The notes beneath the pieces are model-generated. The model made no database searches, was not told where the DNA came from, and saw only the letters and a list, made by a program, of their open reading frames with translations. A stretch of 64,000 bases of DNA from Ascidia mentula (Eukaryota > Chordata > Ascidiacea > Phlebobranchia > Ascidiidae). The translations under genes were made by a program, and so were the position numbers. Location of the stretch: positions 2,609,001 through 2,673,000 of the forward strand of contig OX387199.1 of NCBI GenBank assembly GCA_947561715.1, given 5' to 3'. Below are positions 1-9,813 of this stretch, in pieces. The first letter of the stretch is position 1. Every line of letters begins with the position of its first letter.

Positions 1-89
1 GACAATGTGTGGTGCAACATTTTGCGCCGGGCGTTTATATACGTTGCACTAATTCACTTGTAAAGCAAGTCCTTGTTCATGTGGTACAG

Positions 90-300
90 CAGTGATTCCC
101 AACCTTTTTGTGGTTGCGTACCACTTGGAGGTAAAACAATTTCAACGCGTACCACCTAGTTGAGAGTAACCTAGGGGATAAAGTAACAAACATTTTGAGA
201 TCACTTGCAATTTTTCAATTCGAATTATATCCGCAAATTACGTAAAGTTGCTCGCGAACCACCTGGAATGCCGTCGCTTACTACCGGTTGGGAAGCATTG
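90..300. mobile_element. hAT-type nonautonomous element (MITE)
   Basis: The left end reads CAGTGATTCCCAACC and the right end GGTTGGGAAGCATTG, which are inverted copies matching at 13 of 15 positions. CAGTG(G/A)TTC-type ends are typical of hAT elements. The flanking 8-mers TGGTACAG (82-89) and TGCTAGAG (301-308) agree at 6 of 8 positions and fit the hAT target-site consensus, so they are probably a decayed target duplication. There is no coding capacity in the 211 bp. It lies downstream of NLR1. Confidence 0.65.
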
Positions 301-956
301 TGCTAGAGATATAACGATAATGAGTAAACGCAATTGTGTGTTGGCAACAAAACTAGATTTTATTCTTTGATTTATGAGGATTCCAGTGATAGTTACTGGA
401 CCCCTGCGGTATACAAAAATGCTGTCAAATTTTGCATCTGATTGCAACATGGTTATTACTACGGTAAAGGATGACAGAATAGTGACAACATAAAAAATGA
501 AATAGATGCACCATGTCAACGACGGGAAAAGTATGGAAAACATATTTTTGAACAGACGATACGGAGTTAATTACACCAATACAAATGTTGTGCATTGTTG
601 TTGTTTTTTGCAAGATCAACAAAATTTTGAAAACAATACACTTTTTCAAGGCATCCACCTCTTCATTTATCCTAAAATACACACAATTTGTTCGCCCTTA
701 TCGCTTTTTCGTTGTTTCACTTCTTCTTTCTTTTTAGCGTTTCTGTTTATGTGCCTCAAATCGTCCACTGTGGTAGACTTAGATACTTCCTCCTGATGAA
801 GGCTGTTGCATAATAGCCGAAACGTCGAGAAACGTAAATACAATAAAGTAAGCCAGAAGAGCAGTATTAAGCAACACACAATTTTGCTAAGTTTTACCGG
901 CATTACTTTATGCAAGGCAGCTATGTCCGGTTTAGCACGAAGCCCGGCAAACTGAT
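301..956. other. 3' flank of NLR1, no gene seen
   Basis: I see no convincing exon here. A TTTATT near 357, which is AATAAA on the minus strand, could serve as a polyadenylation signal for NLR1, but it lies far from the stop codon. The only structured element is the hammerhead-like motif around 793. Confidence 0.4.
776..846 (+). ncRNA. hammerhead-like motif, Penelope style (possible)
   Basis: CTGATGA at 793-799 is followed by a GGCT/AGCC pairing (801-804 with 815-818), then GAAA (819-822), then an ACGT...ACGT pairing and TA. This is the order of a minimal hammerhead of the kind found in Penelope-like elements. A800 is an extra base before stem II, and stem I is weak (TACTT with AAGTA only). 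A related but more decayed sequence starts at 20709. It may be a relic of a retroelement end and is not shown to be active. Confidence 0.35.
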
Positions 957-2456
957 TTAGTAAATTAAGCCCCGCAAGCTGGACTTGATCCGTTCCTTCT
1001 CTTTCGTTGTGAAACCACAGTTTTCGTAACTGGCGCATTGGATGTTGGGTCCGCACGCGATAAACGATTGCGTACATTCACTGGTCAAGTTGTTGCCGGA
1101 GAAATCCAGGAACCACATCTAAATAACATAATGCAGACAGAACCAATATTTATGTGATTGCTTAAAAAAGTTAGGCAGGAGTCCAGACTCTACACCACAG
1201 TTAACGCATTTTGGCGACAATACATTTGTAAATGGGAGCTGCAGACAATGCACATATTTTTAACCTATCAGTTCTCATGAGTGCAGCTTGCGACTGTGCA
1301 ATCTCTGTATCTTACTTGTCATTGTTGGTTTGTGTATAAAAACGACACCTACTGGTTTAGTTAGACGATAAACTGCTTGAAACAGTCGCTGTGCCCCATG
1401 ATATTCGATGTTGCACCCATTCAACAAGAGACTTTCCACGTTGTGAATGCATTCCGCCATAGACTCGGCACCCGCATTGCCAAACTTGTTGTATGAGAGA
1501 CAGATTTTCTTCAACTGTAACAAAACAACCACGCCAACTTAAAATAGCCTGAGATTTTTGTAAATTATTTTCGCTAGGAATGTAATGCTACTTTAAATGC
1601 AAATCAATCCAGCCTTGGTGAAGGCTTTAATATTTCCGCTAGATGGGAGTAAACAGTTGTTTGAATGGTGGTCAGGCGATTGGCAATAAAGGCTGGAAAA
1701 ACTAAGTTCGAATCCCGACGCGGGATTAAAACTCTTTGCAAACTAGTTTGACAGAAACGCAACGTACAGATTTGGGCAGGTTTTTGATTTTTTGTGAAAG
1801 TTGTTGCATTCCTTGGGGCCCAATTTTGCAGCAACTCAGGTCGACATCACACAGGTTGTGAATACTCTGGGCCACCACTGCAGCTCCAGTGTCACCCAGT
1901 TGATTGCCGGACAGATCAAGTACAGCCAACTGCGCGACAACGAAAAACAACATTGTTAAACATGTTGCAGGTTATCACACAGGTTCCGATAAAATCTTTA
2001 CGTGACATGAAAAAAAAATGTTTTTCTACAGTGCATTGAAAGCAGTTTTATTCGTCACACGCTTTAATAATAGAGAAAGAAAAATGTTTGTACCGGCTTC
2101 TGTAATTCTTGGAAACTCGCGGAGATCGATTCCATCCCGCGGTGCCCGACTCCACAGTGGCTCATGTACACCTCTTCAAAATTGTGGAAGCAGTGAGAGA
2201 GGGATTCTGCCTCTGCATCACCAAGTGTAGTCCCATTAAGTTGCAGTCTGGTCATCTGACAAATGAAATCGCAGAAATATCGTCAAAATGCAAGAAATTA
2301 ACTTCGTATCGGACAATAAACGACTGACAATTTTTATGAAAGAAAACATCCATAACAAAAGTTTGTTTACAGAGCTAGCCATGAGTGTCCGTATTGGAAG
2401 GTAATGACCACTGTTACACCAATGCTTTGTCCAATATCACCACAGATAAACACATA

Positions 2457-2515
<59 letters not shown>

Positions 2516-4733
2516 CTTAGTGTGCCTCTGTGCTTTTAAGGTGAAGGAAAGGTCTTCAACGACGGCTAGAGAAAGATGGGTGTTGGTGAAGTTAATAGTG
2601 TTGGGCAGATGGATGGAAAGGGCGGATGCAAGTTCTGCATCGTTCGCTTCGTGGGCGCAGCTAGACAATCTCAAAATACTTTCTTTGCTTTGATCGTTGC
2701 GACAAAAGTCTAGATGCTTAAGCAATTGTACTTTCTGATTTAGCTCAGATGACAAGCAAGAAGGGAATAGGACTTCGGTTTCTCTAGCAATGGTTAAATC
2801 GCTCAGGCCGAATGCGAACTTGGCAACAACTTCCCATCTGTCAGCAGTAAGTCGAGTATGCTCTTTCCGAAATTCCTCCAGCGGCATGATCATCATGAGG
2901 TAGACGGCAGCAAAGAATTCTTGCCATATGAGGTGCGAGAAGTACTTTTTCTTCTGTCCATCCAGTATGTTAAGTCTCAGACTTCCCCTAAGAGTGATCG
3001 ATATGTTCAAGAAAGAGTCTGCAGTTGCGTCATCCAAGCCGACGCTTGAAAAATCGCGTGTATCGAATAACACCCTTTGTTCTCGAAAACCATCCCACGC
3101 CATTTTGGTAAGCTTGTCCAATGTACGAAAAGGTTTTTTCAGGTGTTCAGTTTGTGAGTAACTAACACATGAAGATGTAAGAATATGAGTGAGTGAAATC
3201 TTCTGAATGTCGCCGGTGTGGTTCATGAGATAGTGAACAGTCAAAATGTAGTTTACGGGCACGTAGCAATATGCAAACAAGTTGCTGTTACGAGTTAACG
3301 CGTGTATTCGTTCATACTCACTGCCACATATTTGCCGGCCAAGTTCTTCTTGGGATTGGGGTGTGAGTCCCTGTATTTCAACGACAAACTTAGGTCGACT
3401 GGAATGTTGAAGACTGTACAAGAGCGCTGGTCGCGATGTGAATATCTTACGGGCCTGTGGAAGCAGAGAACCACCTGCCAAAAGTTTGAGGTAGACTTCG
3501 GGTTTAAATTTAGAATGCAATGACCAGATGGGGAGCTTAGCGGAAGCTTGTGTAAAAACTGCCTCGTCTAAACCGTCGAAAAACATGACTACATTTTTGT
3601 CAGCAAGAATAATGCTGGTAATTGCAAACACGATTTCATCGCAAGTGTAATCCCATTCAGGTAATATGGTATGGAGAAGAAACTCCAATAAAGACATCTC
3701 TCGGTTGAAATTAATGAATTTAACCACTATGTAGAAGAAGAATGATATGGGGCCGTACATCTGGCTTGCTTGCAGGGCCCATTTTTTAGATAAAGTAGTT
3801 TTGCCAATGCCTGCCTGACCGACGACTCCGACCGAATTGCCATGTTTTTTCACGTAGTTCTGTTTTGCATTGTCCTGGTCACGCGAAAACTTCCTATCCG
3901 CGTCCCGCTGGGCCGTGATCTTCGCCCGGACAAACAGTTGGTCCGCTGTGATATCGCAGTCTGGGCGCTCGTACATTTTGGCCAGTTCCTCTCGGCGGTT
4001 GGCTTTGAACTGGTAATCGACACTGTGAGGTTGACTGGCTATGGAAAGGTTTACTGGCACAATTGGTCGCTGGGAAAATTCGGCTAAAGATGACTCGGTA
4101 CTGGCAATTTCCTCCACTTTTTCTTTCAACGATGTCTGCAGTTCAATGCCTATAATATTATGACATCAGGTAAACGCTCCAAGAAGTTACCCAAAATGTT
4201 TTTATTCTTACCCATGGGGTCTGAGTAGTTGTCGTACCCGGATATTCGGTAAGAATTATTTTCTTGAGAAGATGTGGGTGATGTTGACGTATTAATAACA
4301 GCGTCAAGCGGAAAAGAATTCCGTTGTTGCATCACCAAATATCGTGTTTGGTTTACAATCAAAGGCTTTATAAGCACCGTTCCTTCTGTTGTAATGTTTT
4401 CATCACCTATTTGAATGTTCTGAGGCCTTGGTACCTATGTGGAAACAACGCCAAGAAATTTATAAATTAAAAAAATCTGTAGTATTTCTGTCTAGTAAAA
4501 TCTGTACCCACCTCTTGGTTTACATCCACTAGCATTGTTACATCGGTCGATTCTGGGATTGGAATTGGTTGAGTTACAACGTCAGTCTGTCCTTGAGACG
4601 AACTTGAGGGAGCCAACTCGCGATTTGTTCCTTGATTTGAACTGCTTTGTGACGCATTGTCTTGAAGTTCCCTCCTGGCTCGTCGACTTTTAGATTTTGA
4701 TCCATTTTTTAGTTTTGACGATTTTTGACCCAT
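957..4733 (-). CDS. NLR1: NACHT-LRR receptor with myristoylation-type N-terminus
   Basis: Innate immune receptor of the NOD-like family, predicted to sense ligands with LRRs and oligomerise through NACHT. Seven exons: 4733-4512, 4434-4212, 4149-2516, 2255-2094, 1929-1768, 1514-1353 and 1118-957. All have GT/AG borders and joined phases and give about 908 aa. Residues 1-20 are MGQKSSK plus a Lys/Arg cluster, fitting N-myristoylation with a polybasic membrane anchor. Exon 2 has IQIGDENIT (81-89), close to a RHIM core. NACHT lies in exon 3, with Walker A GQAGIGKTT (259-267), Walker B FFDGLDEA (339-346) and a winged-helix-like SHLIWQEFFAA segment. Three complete LRR exons of exactly 162 nt follow, then a last 162-nt LRR exon ending in TAA. 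A (CA)27 repeat abuts the 5' splice site of exon 3. Family assignment is firm; ligand and downstream partner are unknown. Confidence 0.9.
2459..2512. repeat. (CA)27 microsatellite in NLR1 intron 3
   Basis: A perfect 54-bp CA run on the plus strand, or (TG)27 on the coding strand. It begins 3 nt inside the intron, directly after the NLR1 exon 3 donor AAG|GTA. Read-through would add a Val-Cys repeat to the protein and then a stop, without any LRR. Confidence 0.98.
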
Positions 4734-5088
4734 CTTAATTCGGTGTTAATTCCTTAAATTCAATGGCTTCCTTGAGATCAAAATATTTACATGTAGTTCT
4801 TGTTTACTGGAAATGTTGTCATATATTACTGTTAGCAACCCACAAAAGTGTAACTATTGAAACATGAGTCTACCTTTTCGATTTTCCTGTGAGAAAATTA
4901 CTAAAACGGTTTAAACGCGAAGGACGCTGCCAAATTCGTCATTTCGGCTCTTTTGCACATGATCTTTTCTAATATTTTACGCCCAAGACTGCGTAAACTA
5001 CGCAGAAGACAGACCCTATAGCGGTGACCAATATACTTGGCTGCAAAAGACTTTGATAAACGCGTGTTCGAAACGTCTACTCTAGTTA

Positions 5089-5250
5089 ACATGAGGTTTG
5101 CAGGCTTGACAGCCCAGGCATTGCAGCCTAGCTGGGCTGTCAAGCCTGCAAACCTAATGATCGCGATACGATAGCTGTGATCGCCAAGCAAGGACCTGCG
5201 CAGTGGGGCGATCCTGCCAATCATGCCATTGCAAGAAATATTACTGCGCT
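5089..5250. repeat. SINE family 1 fragment with 24-bp perfect hairpin
   Basis: Arms 5094-5117 and 5132-5155 are perfect inverted copies of 24 nt around a 14-nt loop. The downstream part (GCGATACGATAGCTGTGATCG and onward) is shared with copies near 17700, 21240 and 46080. The arms correspond to the SINE tail sequence AGGCTGTCAAGCC-like, placed head to head. Confidence 0.8.
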
Positions 5251-5997
5251 AGTTAACATGATTAATAGCATATTAGCTTTGGATTTTCTATTTCAAGATT
5301 TTAAGCCCAATTTCGGGAAAATAACTTTTATTGCAATCGCTATGATACTTTTACGAATTATGGTTCGGAAATTGTCACAAATGCTTAAAAATCCTAGACA
5401 CACATCAATTTAATCTGTCCTCTGGAACTACACTCACTAGATTTTATCATAAATTCGAACTCTGACGCTATACACACTTACTGGTACAAAGAGAGGACGC
5501 TTTCCCGGAACAGTTCAATATATGCGGTGTTCATTTTTTGTAAACCCGAGACTAACACCTTAAAAGGAAGTTGTTGCTTCGTGCTATATCGCCTTTCTAT
5601 TACCAAAAACATTCCAAGCGTGTTTTATGATTAAATTAAATCTTAGGCGATCCACGCGCGAATACAAAAGATTGGCCATTGTACTGTTTCTATAACACAG
5701 CTGTGTTGTGATACTTAAGACCGGGCTGACATTTCGGTAACATTTGTATTTTTAATTAAACAAAACCATTGTTTACACCCTATAATTGGGGAGGGCATCG
5801 ACATGAATAGAATATATCCTGTTACGTTTTGAAAATTACCGAAAAAAATAAACACTAACAATGTACAAGCAATTTCACGCCCTTCAAGGTCTTTTACTCT
5901 TATGTTATTGAATGGAATTGATAGCAATTACATCAAAGGAAAATAACGTGTTGTGACTTGACCCTTCAGAAATTTGCAAGTCATTATTACAATAGCT

Positions 5998-6386
5998 CGC
6001 TAGTAGTAATGTTCCCAGTTCCAAACTATCCGGCCCGGCTGGATCCGGATAGTTATTATCAGTCAATTCCGGCCGGTTAATTTGGATCCGGCAATTTGTT
6101 AACACCGATTCGTGTATTTTATCGGTATGGGCGAAAATGCTTGATTGCCAAACAGAATGTTATGTTAAGTTTATCTTATCATGAGTGGAACAAATAAACG
6201 TGGGCATTTATTAATATGGTATAACACTTCACGAAAAACCTAAATAACAAACAACACAAAAATCGTAAGTCGGCAAGTACCACAGACTGGGTCACAAAAA
6301 CGAGAAGTGTTATCCGGTCGGGTCCGGGTATTGAAAATTGGTCAATCTGGGTACCCGGTTCCGTCGCAATAGGCATCACTACTCGC
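5998..6386. mobile_element. possible decayed hAT-like MITE
   Basis: AGTAGTAATG near 6000 and CATCACTACT near 6375 are imperfect inverted ends. The interior repeats TCCGG/CCGGA-rich blocks in both orientations. I could not find a matching target duplication, so this is tentative. Confidence 0.35.
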
Positions 6387-7119
6387 TTGTCTGACAAAGG
6401 TTACCGTGCATGATATCTAAGTCAAGAAATACTGTTGTATTGTTACCCCCTTTGAAATGCTTTTGTTTCATGTTTATTTAACATCATAATTTAAACAGCG
6501 TATTTCTTATGCATGAATCCCGGTAACAGATTTCGGATGTATATTTTTTGTTGGGGAAAAAATAATTTACAGGGAAAGTCCCAAAATTGAAAAAACACTT
6601 TACCACCTATTTTTTTAAATTACAAGGAAATAAAAGAAGTATGTAACATTTAAAGGAACGATTTGTTTTATTTTTCCGAGAAAGTTTTGCGTTCCACGCA
6701 CCTTTTTCAACCTTGTAATTTGATTTGTGCAAACAGTCGATGGTGTAAAGTCCACCACAGTTGTCATGCTACATCAACCTTTACCTTATGTACACATCGT
6801 GACTGGAAGGTGCTGTGTACACAGTCCGATTGATGTACTGTCTGGTTTGTAATGCACATCCACCATGTTTCTTCTTGTTCTAGTTAGGTGTAGGTTATGT
6901 TGAAAGTTTGTGTTGTAAAGTTTTCACTAGAAAGGTTAGTTTATAGGGCAACTTTTGTTGAAATATATTTGAGTTTTAATTGTTTTATTGGCTCCTCTCT
7001 TATTTAATTCTACATTGCAACACTTGTATGATTACAGCGTAAGTTCCTAAGTAAAGGAACACACTAATGAGGTTTTCACAGAATTGGCTTGTAGTGCAAT
7101 TTATTGGACAAAATCAGAC

Positions 7120-8847
7120 ATGGCTTTAAGTATTGAACCTAATCCAAGCATATTTGACGAGGTGTTAAAAGTTTCCGTGGAAGGTATGTTTACAAATAAC
7201 GTTATCGATAGCAAGATCATATTGTGTACCTGTCTCAAGATGACCATTTTCGCTTTTTTTTCAGGACTCCATCCATTTCAGAATGTCACAATTTATACAT
7301 ATGTTCCCATGAATGAACGCTGTCACTATGAAAGCTTTGCACACTACAGAGCTTCAGAAAATGGTTTGTAAATATGTGTTTTTAATTGAAAGCTGTTTGC
7401 AATGCAATCATGTTATTATTAAAATGAGCTGCAGACAGTGCCACTGTTTAACATATTTTGTTCCATCTGTATTTGTTTTCTAATTACTCTATACAGCTAA
7501 TTTTATAACTGTTTTTTCAGGGTATGTGGATCTTTTCAAAGACCAATGCTTTGGAGGGACATACAGTGGTGTGGAACCAATGGGATTGTTTTGGTCTTTA
7601 AAAGCTTTTGCAGAAAACATGGTAATCTTTTTATGCAGTTTTATGAAAAAAATCAGTTTGTAAACTGGCAATTTTAATTTTGACACACAAATAATCTGCT
7701 ATATGTGTTTATAGGACAGGGTGGTGAGGTTCTTGAAGCGTGGTTGCCCTGAACCAGTTGTGTTCTACATTGATGTGTATAATGGTACAGTTTCGGATAT
7801 AGAATGTCTGCGCAATTGGTCAATGAAAAAAATGAAAAAAACACTGGTGTCAGCTACAGCTACAAGAATGTACATTGCTCCTGGTGTTAAAAGAGTAGTG
7901 GTTCGTGAAAATGGTCTGGTTGGAACTATGTTCATTCCAAAAGGAAAAGGTCCTTTTCCAGGTAAAAAGCTTCAAACATATGGGTCTTTAACTAGAATTC
8001 AAGGTATTAAGCATTCTGTGTTTCAGGAGTTATAAATTTGTTTGGGGGTTATCCCGGTGTCCTTGAAACTAAGAGCGCTCTCCATGCAGCAAAAGGAATT
8101 GCTTCACTGACACTTGCATACTATGGGGTAGAGGGTTTGACACCAAGAGTGGATGACTGTCAGGACATTGCCTACTTTGAAAAAGGAGTAAAGTTTCTGA
8201 AAAACCACCCAGATGTAGATGGAAGAAATGGTATTGGCATTGTTTCCATCTGCAAAGGCTCAAATTTAGCACTGGCTATGGCAGTGTGTTTGGATGACAT
8301 CCGTTGTGTTGTGTGGACTAACAATGCGGTAAATGCCTTCTGTGGTGAGATTGTCTACAAAGATTGGCATTGTCGCGACAGAGCCAAGATGGACGATACC
8401 TCCGGCGGTGAACATTTAGAAATTATTGAAAGCTGGGCTCGTCTAATGACTGACCGTGATGCGATTCAAAATGAGATCAAAATGGGAGAGGAATCTAAAA
8501 GCCTTATTCCTTTCCACCAGCGCCACCATGTGTCTTATTTGTTTATTGCCAGTCTTGACGACCACTGCTGTCCATCCTTTCTTACCATTCAGATGGCAGA
8601 ACATATGTTGAAGGAAAGTGGTCACCCTGATTATGAGTTAGTCAGGTACGAGGGGGCGGGTCATCTATTGGAGCCACCATTCTCCCCACATCCTGTGTCT
8701 TACTTTCAACCTGGCGAGCCCTTCAACATGCGATTCATATGTGGTGGAAAAACCGACCTTCATTGCAAGGCACAGGAAGATTCCTGGAAACGGATTTTGC
8801 ATTTCCTAAAAGCAAAATTAACCCCTAAACCGGAATCCAAACTGTGA
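7120..8847 (+). CDS. BAAT-like gene A, peroxisomal (SKL)
   Basis: Acyl-CoA thioester hydrolase/BAAT family enzyme, predicted to move an acyl group from CoA to an amino acid such as taurine or glycine, or to water. Five exons: 7120-7183, 7265-7363, 7521-7621, 7715-7961 and 8027-8847, all in phase, giving 443 aa. The N-terminal BAAT domain spans exons 1-4. The alpha/beta hydrolase domain is exon 5, with nucleophile C246 (in ICKGS), D349 and H383 (in GAGH). Cysteine is the residue used by vertebrate BAAT, while acyl-CoA thioesterases of this family use serine. The protein ends ESKL, a PTS1 signal, and has no presequence, so it is predicted peroxisomal. AATAAA is at 9137. It is separated from the main array by the DDC pair and SLC23. 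Substrate is inferred only. Confidence 0.88.
7425..7449 (-). repeat. fragment of hammerhead-bearing repeat in gene A intron 2
   Basis: The sequence from TGAGCTGCAGACAG to CACTGTTT matches the stem I and stem III side of the full hammerhead copies. The CTGATGA half is missing, so it is a dead remnant. Confidence 0.5.
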
Positions 8848-9813
8848 CCTTCAAAATTTTTTATATTATGTGATGATTTTTTGCAATTAAAATTGTGGAC
8901 TGTTTTTGTAAATCACAAGTAACTGAAAATTGCCACCATGCTTTCATTCATTTATTGAATATAGCTGTGTTTTTTTCTGTTTCAGCGTTTTAATTGGTGC
9001 TTTTTACAATCACTTCTGCACTTTCTGTTTTAATGTAGTAGGCAATTTCTTGTAACAAAATACTGTTAAAATGTTATACCTCGTCATTGTTTAAGCAGCA
9101 TCACATACTTGTAGTTAATATTGATACATTTTTGCAAATAAATTATACTTGCTGGACGTGTGTAAGTAGTGAATGTAACTACAACAAAAGGATGATAGAA
9201 ATGCTGTTGGGCCCAAAAGGTGGTTTAAAATCACACCAAAACCAATGTTAGTGAACGAATGTTAGTTTTATATTAACGAGCTCAACTAATTTAAATGCAC
9301 AAATGCAAGCCTTTGTCGTTTTTTGTCAATACTATTTGTATCTCATTTTCACATCGCGTCCAAACAAAAAAGGGCCATGATGTTGAACGTCCTGTTAACT
9401 GTAGCATCATTAAAGGAAAATCGCTTTACTTTTAGTCGTACTTATTTTGTTTATTTTTATCCCACAGGGATTCCAATCCGGGTTATCCACTCGGTATATG
9501 TGGGTCAGTGGCAACACTAGTTGTACGTATGATGCACGCAGGTGTCATAAGGTTTTTAGTTTACACAATTTATTTTGGAAAAGGTTGTAGGATATTAAGT
9601 TGTGGACAAGGTTAATTTTGTATTGAAGCTTTTTTTAAAAAACAACAAAAAGTAGTTACCAGAAATGTACCAATCATCGCAGTATATTTAGTATTGGCAC
9701 ACTTTTTCCGTAAACCCGCTAATATAAAAATAAGTAGCTTAATAATCGGTAAATAACAGTTTACTTGGAGCTGACTGTAATGGGTACAAATGTATGAACT
9801 AGAGCGTATTTGT
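8848..9813. other. intergenic between gene A and DDC-1
   Basis: Genes A and DDC-1 converge here. AATAAA at 9137 (plus) suits gene A. TTTATT at 9569 (AATAAA on minus) suits DDC-1. Nothing else is recognised. Confidence 0.5.

Larger units (their letters stand above)
4734..7119. other. intergenic between NLR1 and BAAT-like A
   Basis: This is the divergent space between the NLR1 start and gene A, so both promoters should lie here. It holds a SINE fragment (5089-5250) and a possible decayed MITE (5998-6386). I see no reliable coding exon and no clear core promoter element. Confidence 0.5.

Noticed and set aside
667..1077. Minus-strand frame of 136 codons past the last LRR exon of NLR1
   Set aside because: The LRR frame ends at TAA 957 in a 162-nt exon like the others; the overlapping frame crosses a repeat and has no domain.
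1604..1834. B-box-like GTTCGAATCCCG near 1707 as a tRNA or SINE
   Set aside because: No A box at the expected distance and only a short match; not enough support.
9323..9520. CRISPR-like or tandem repeat array in AT-rich intergenic DNA
   Set aside because: No regular repeat-spacer pattern is seen anywhere in the window, and the DNA is eukaryotic.
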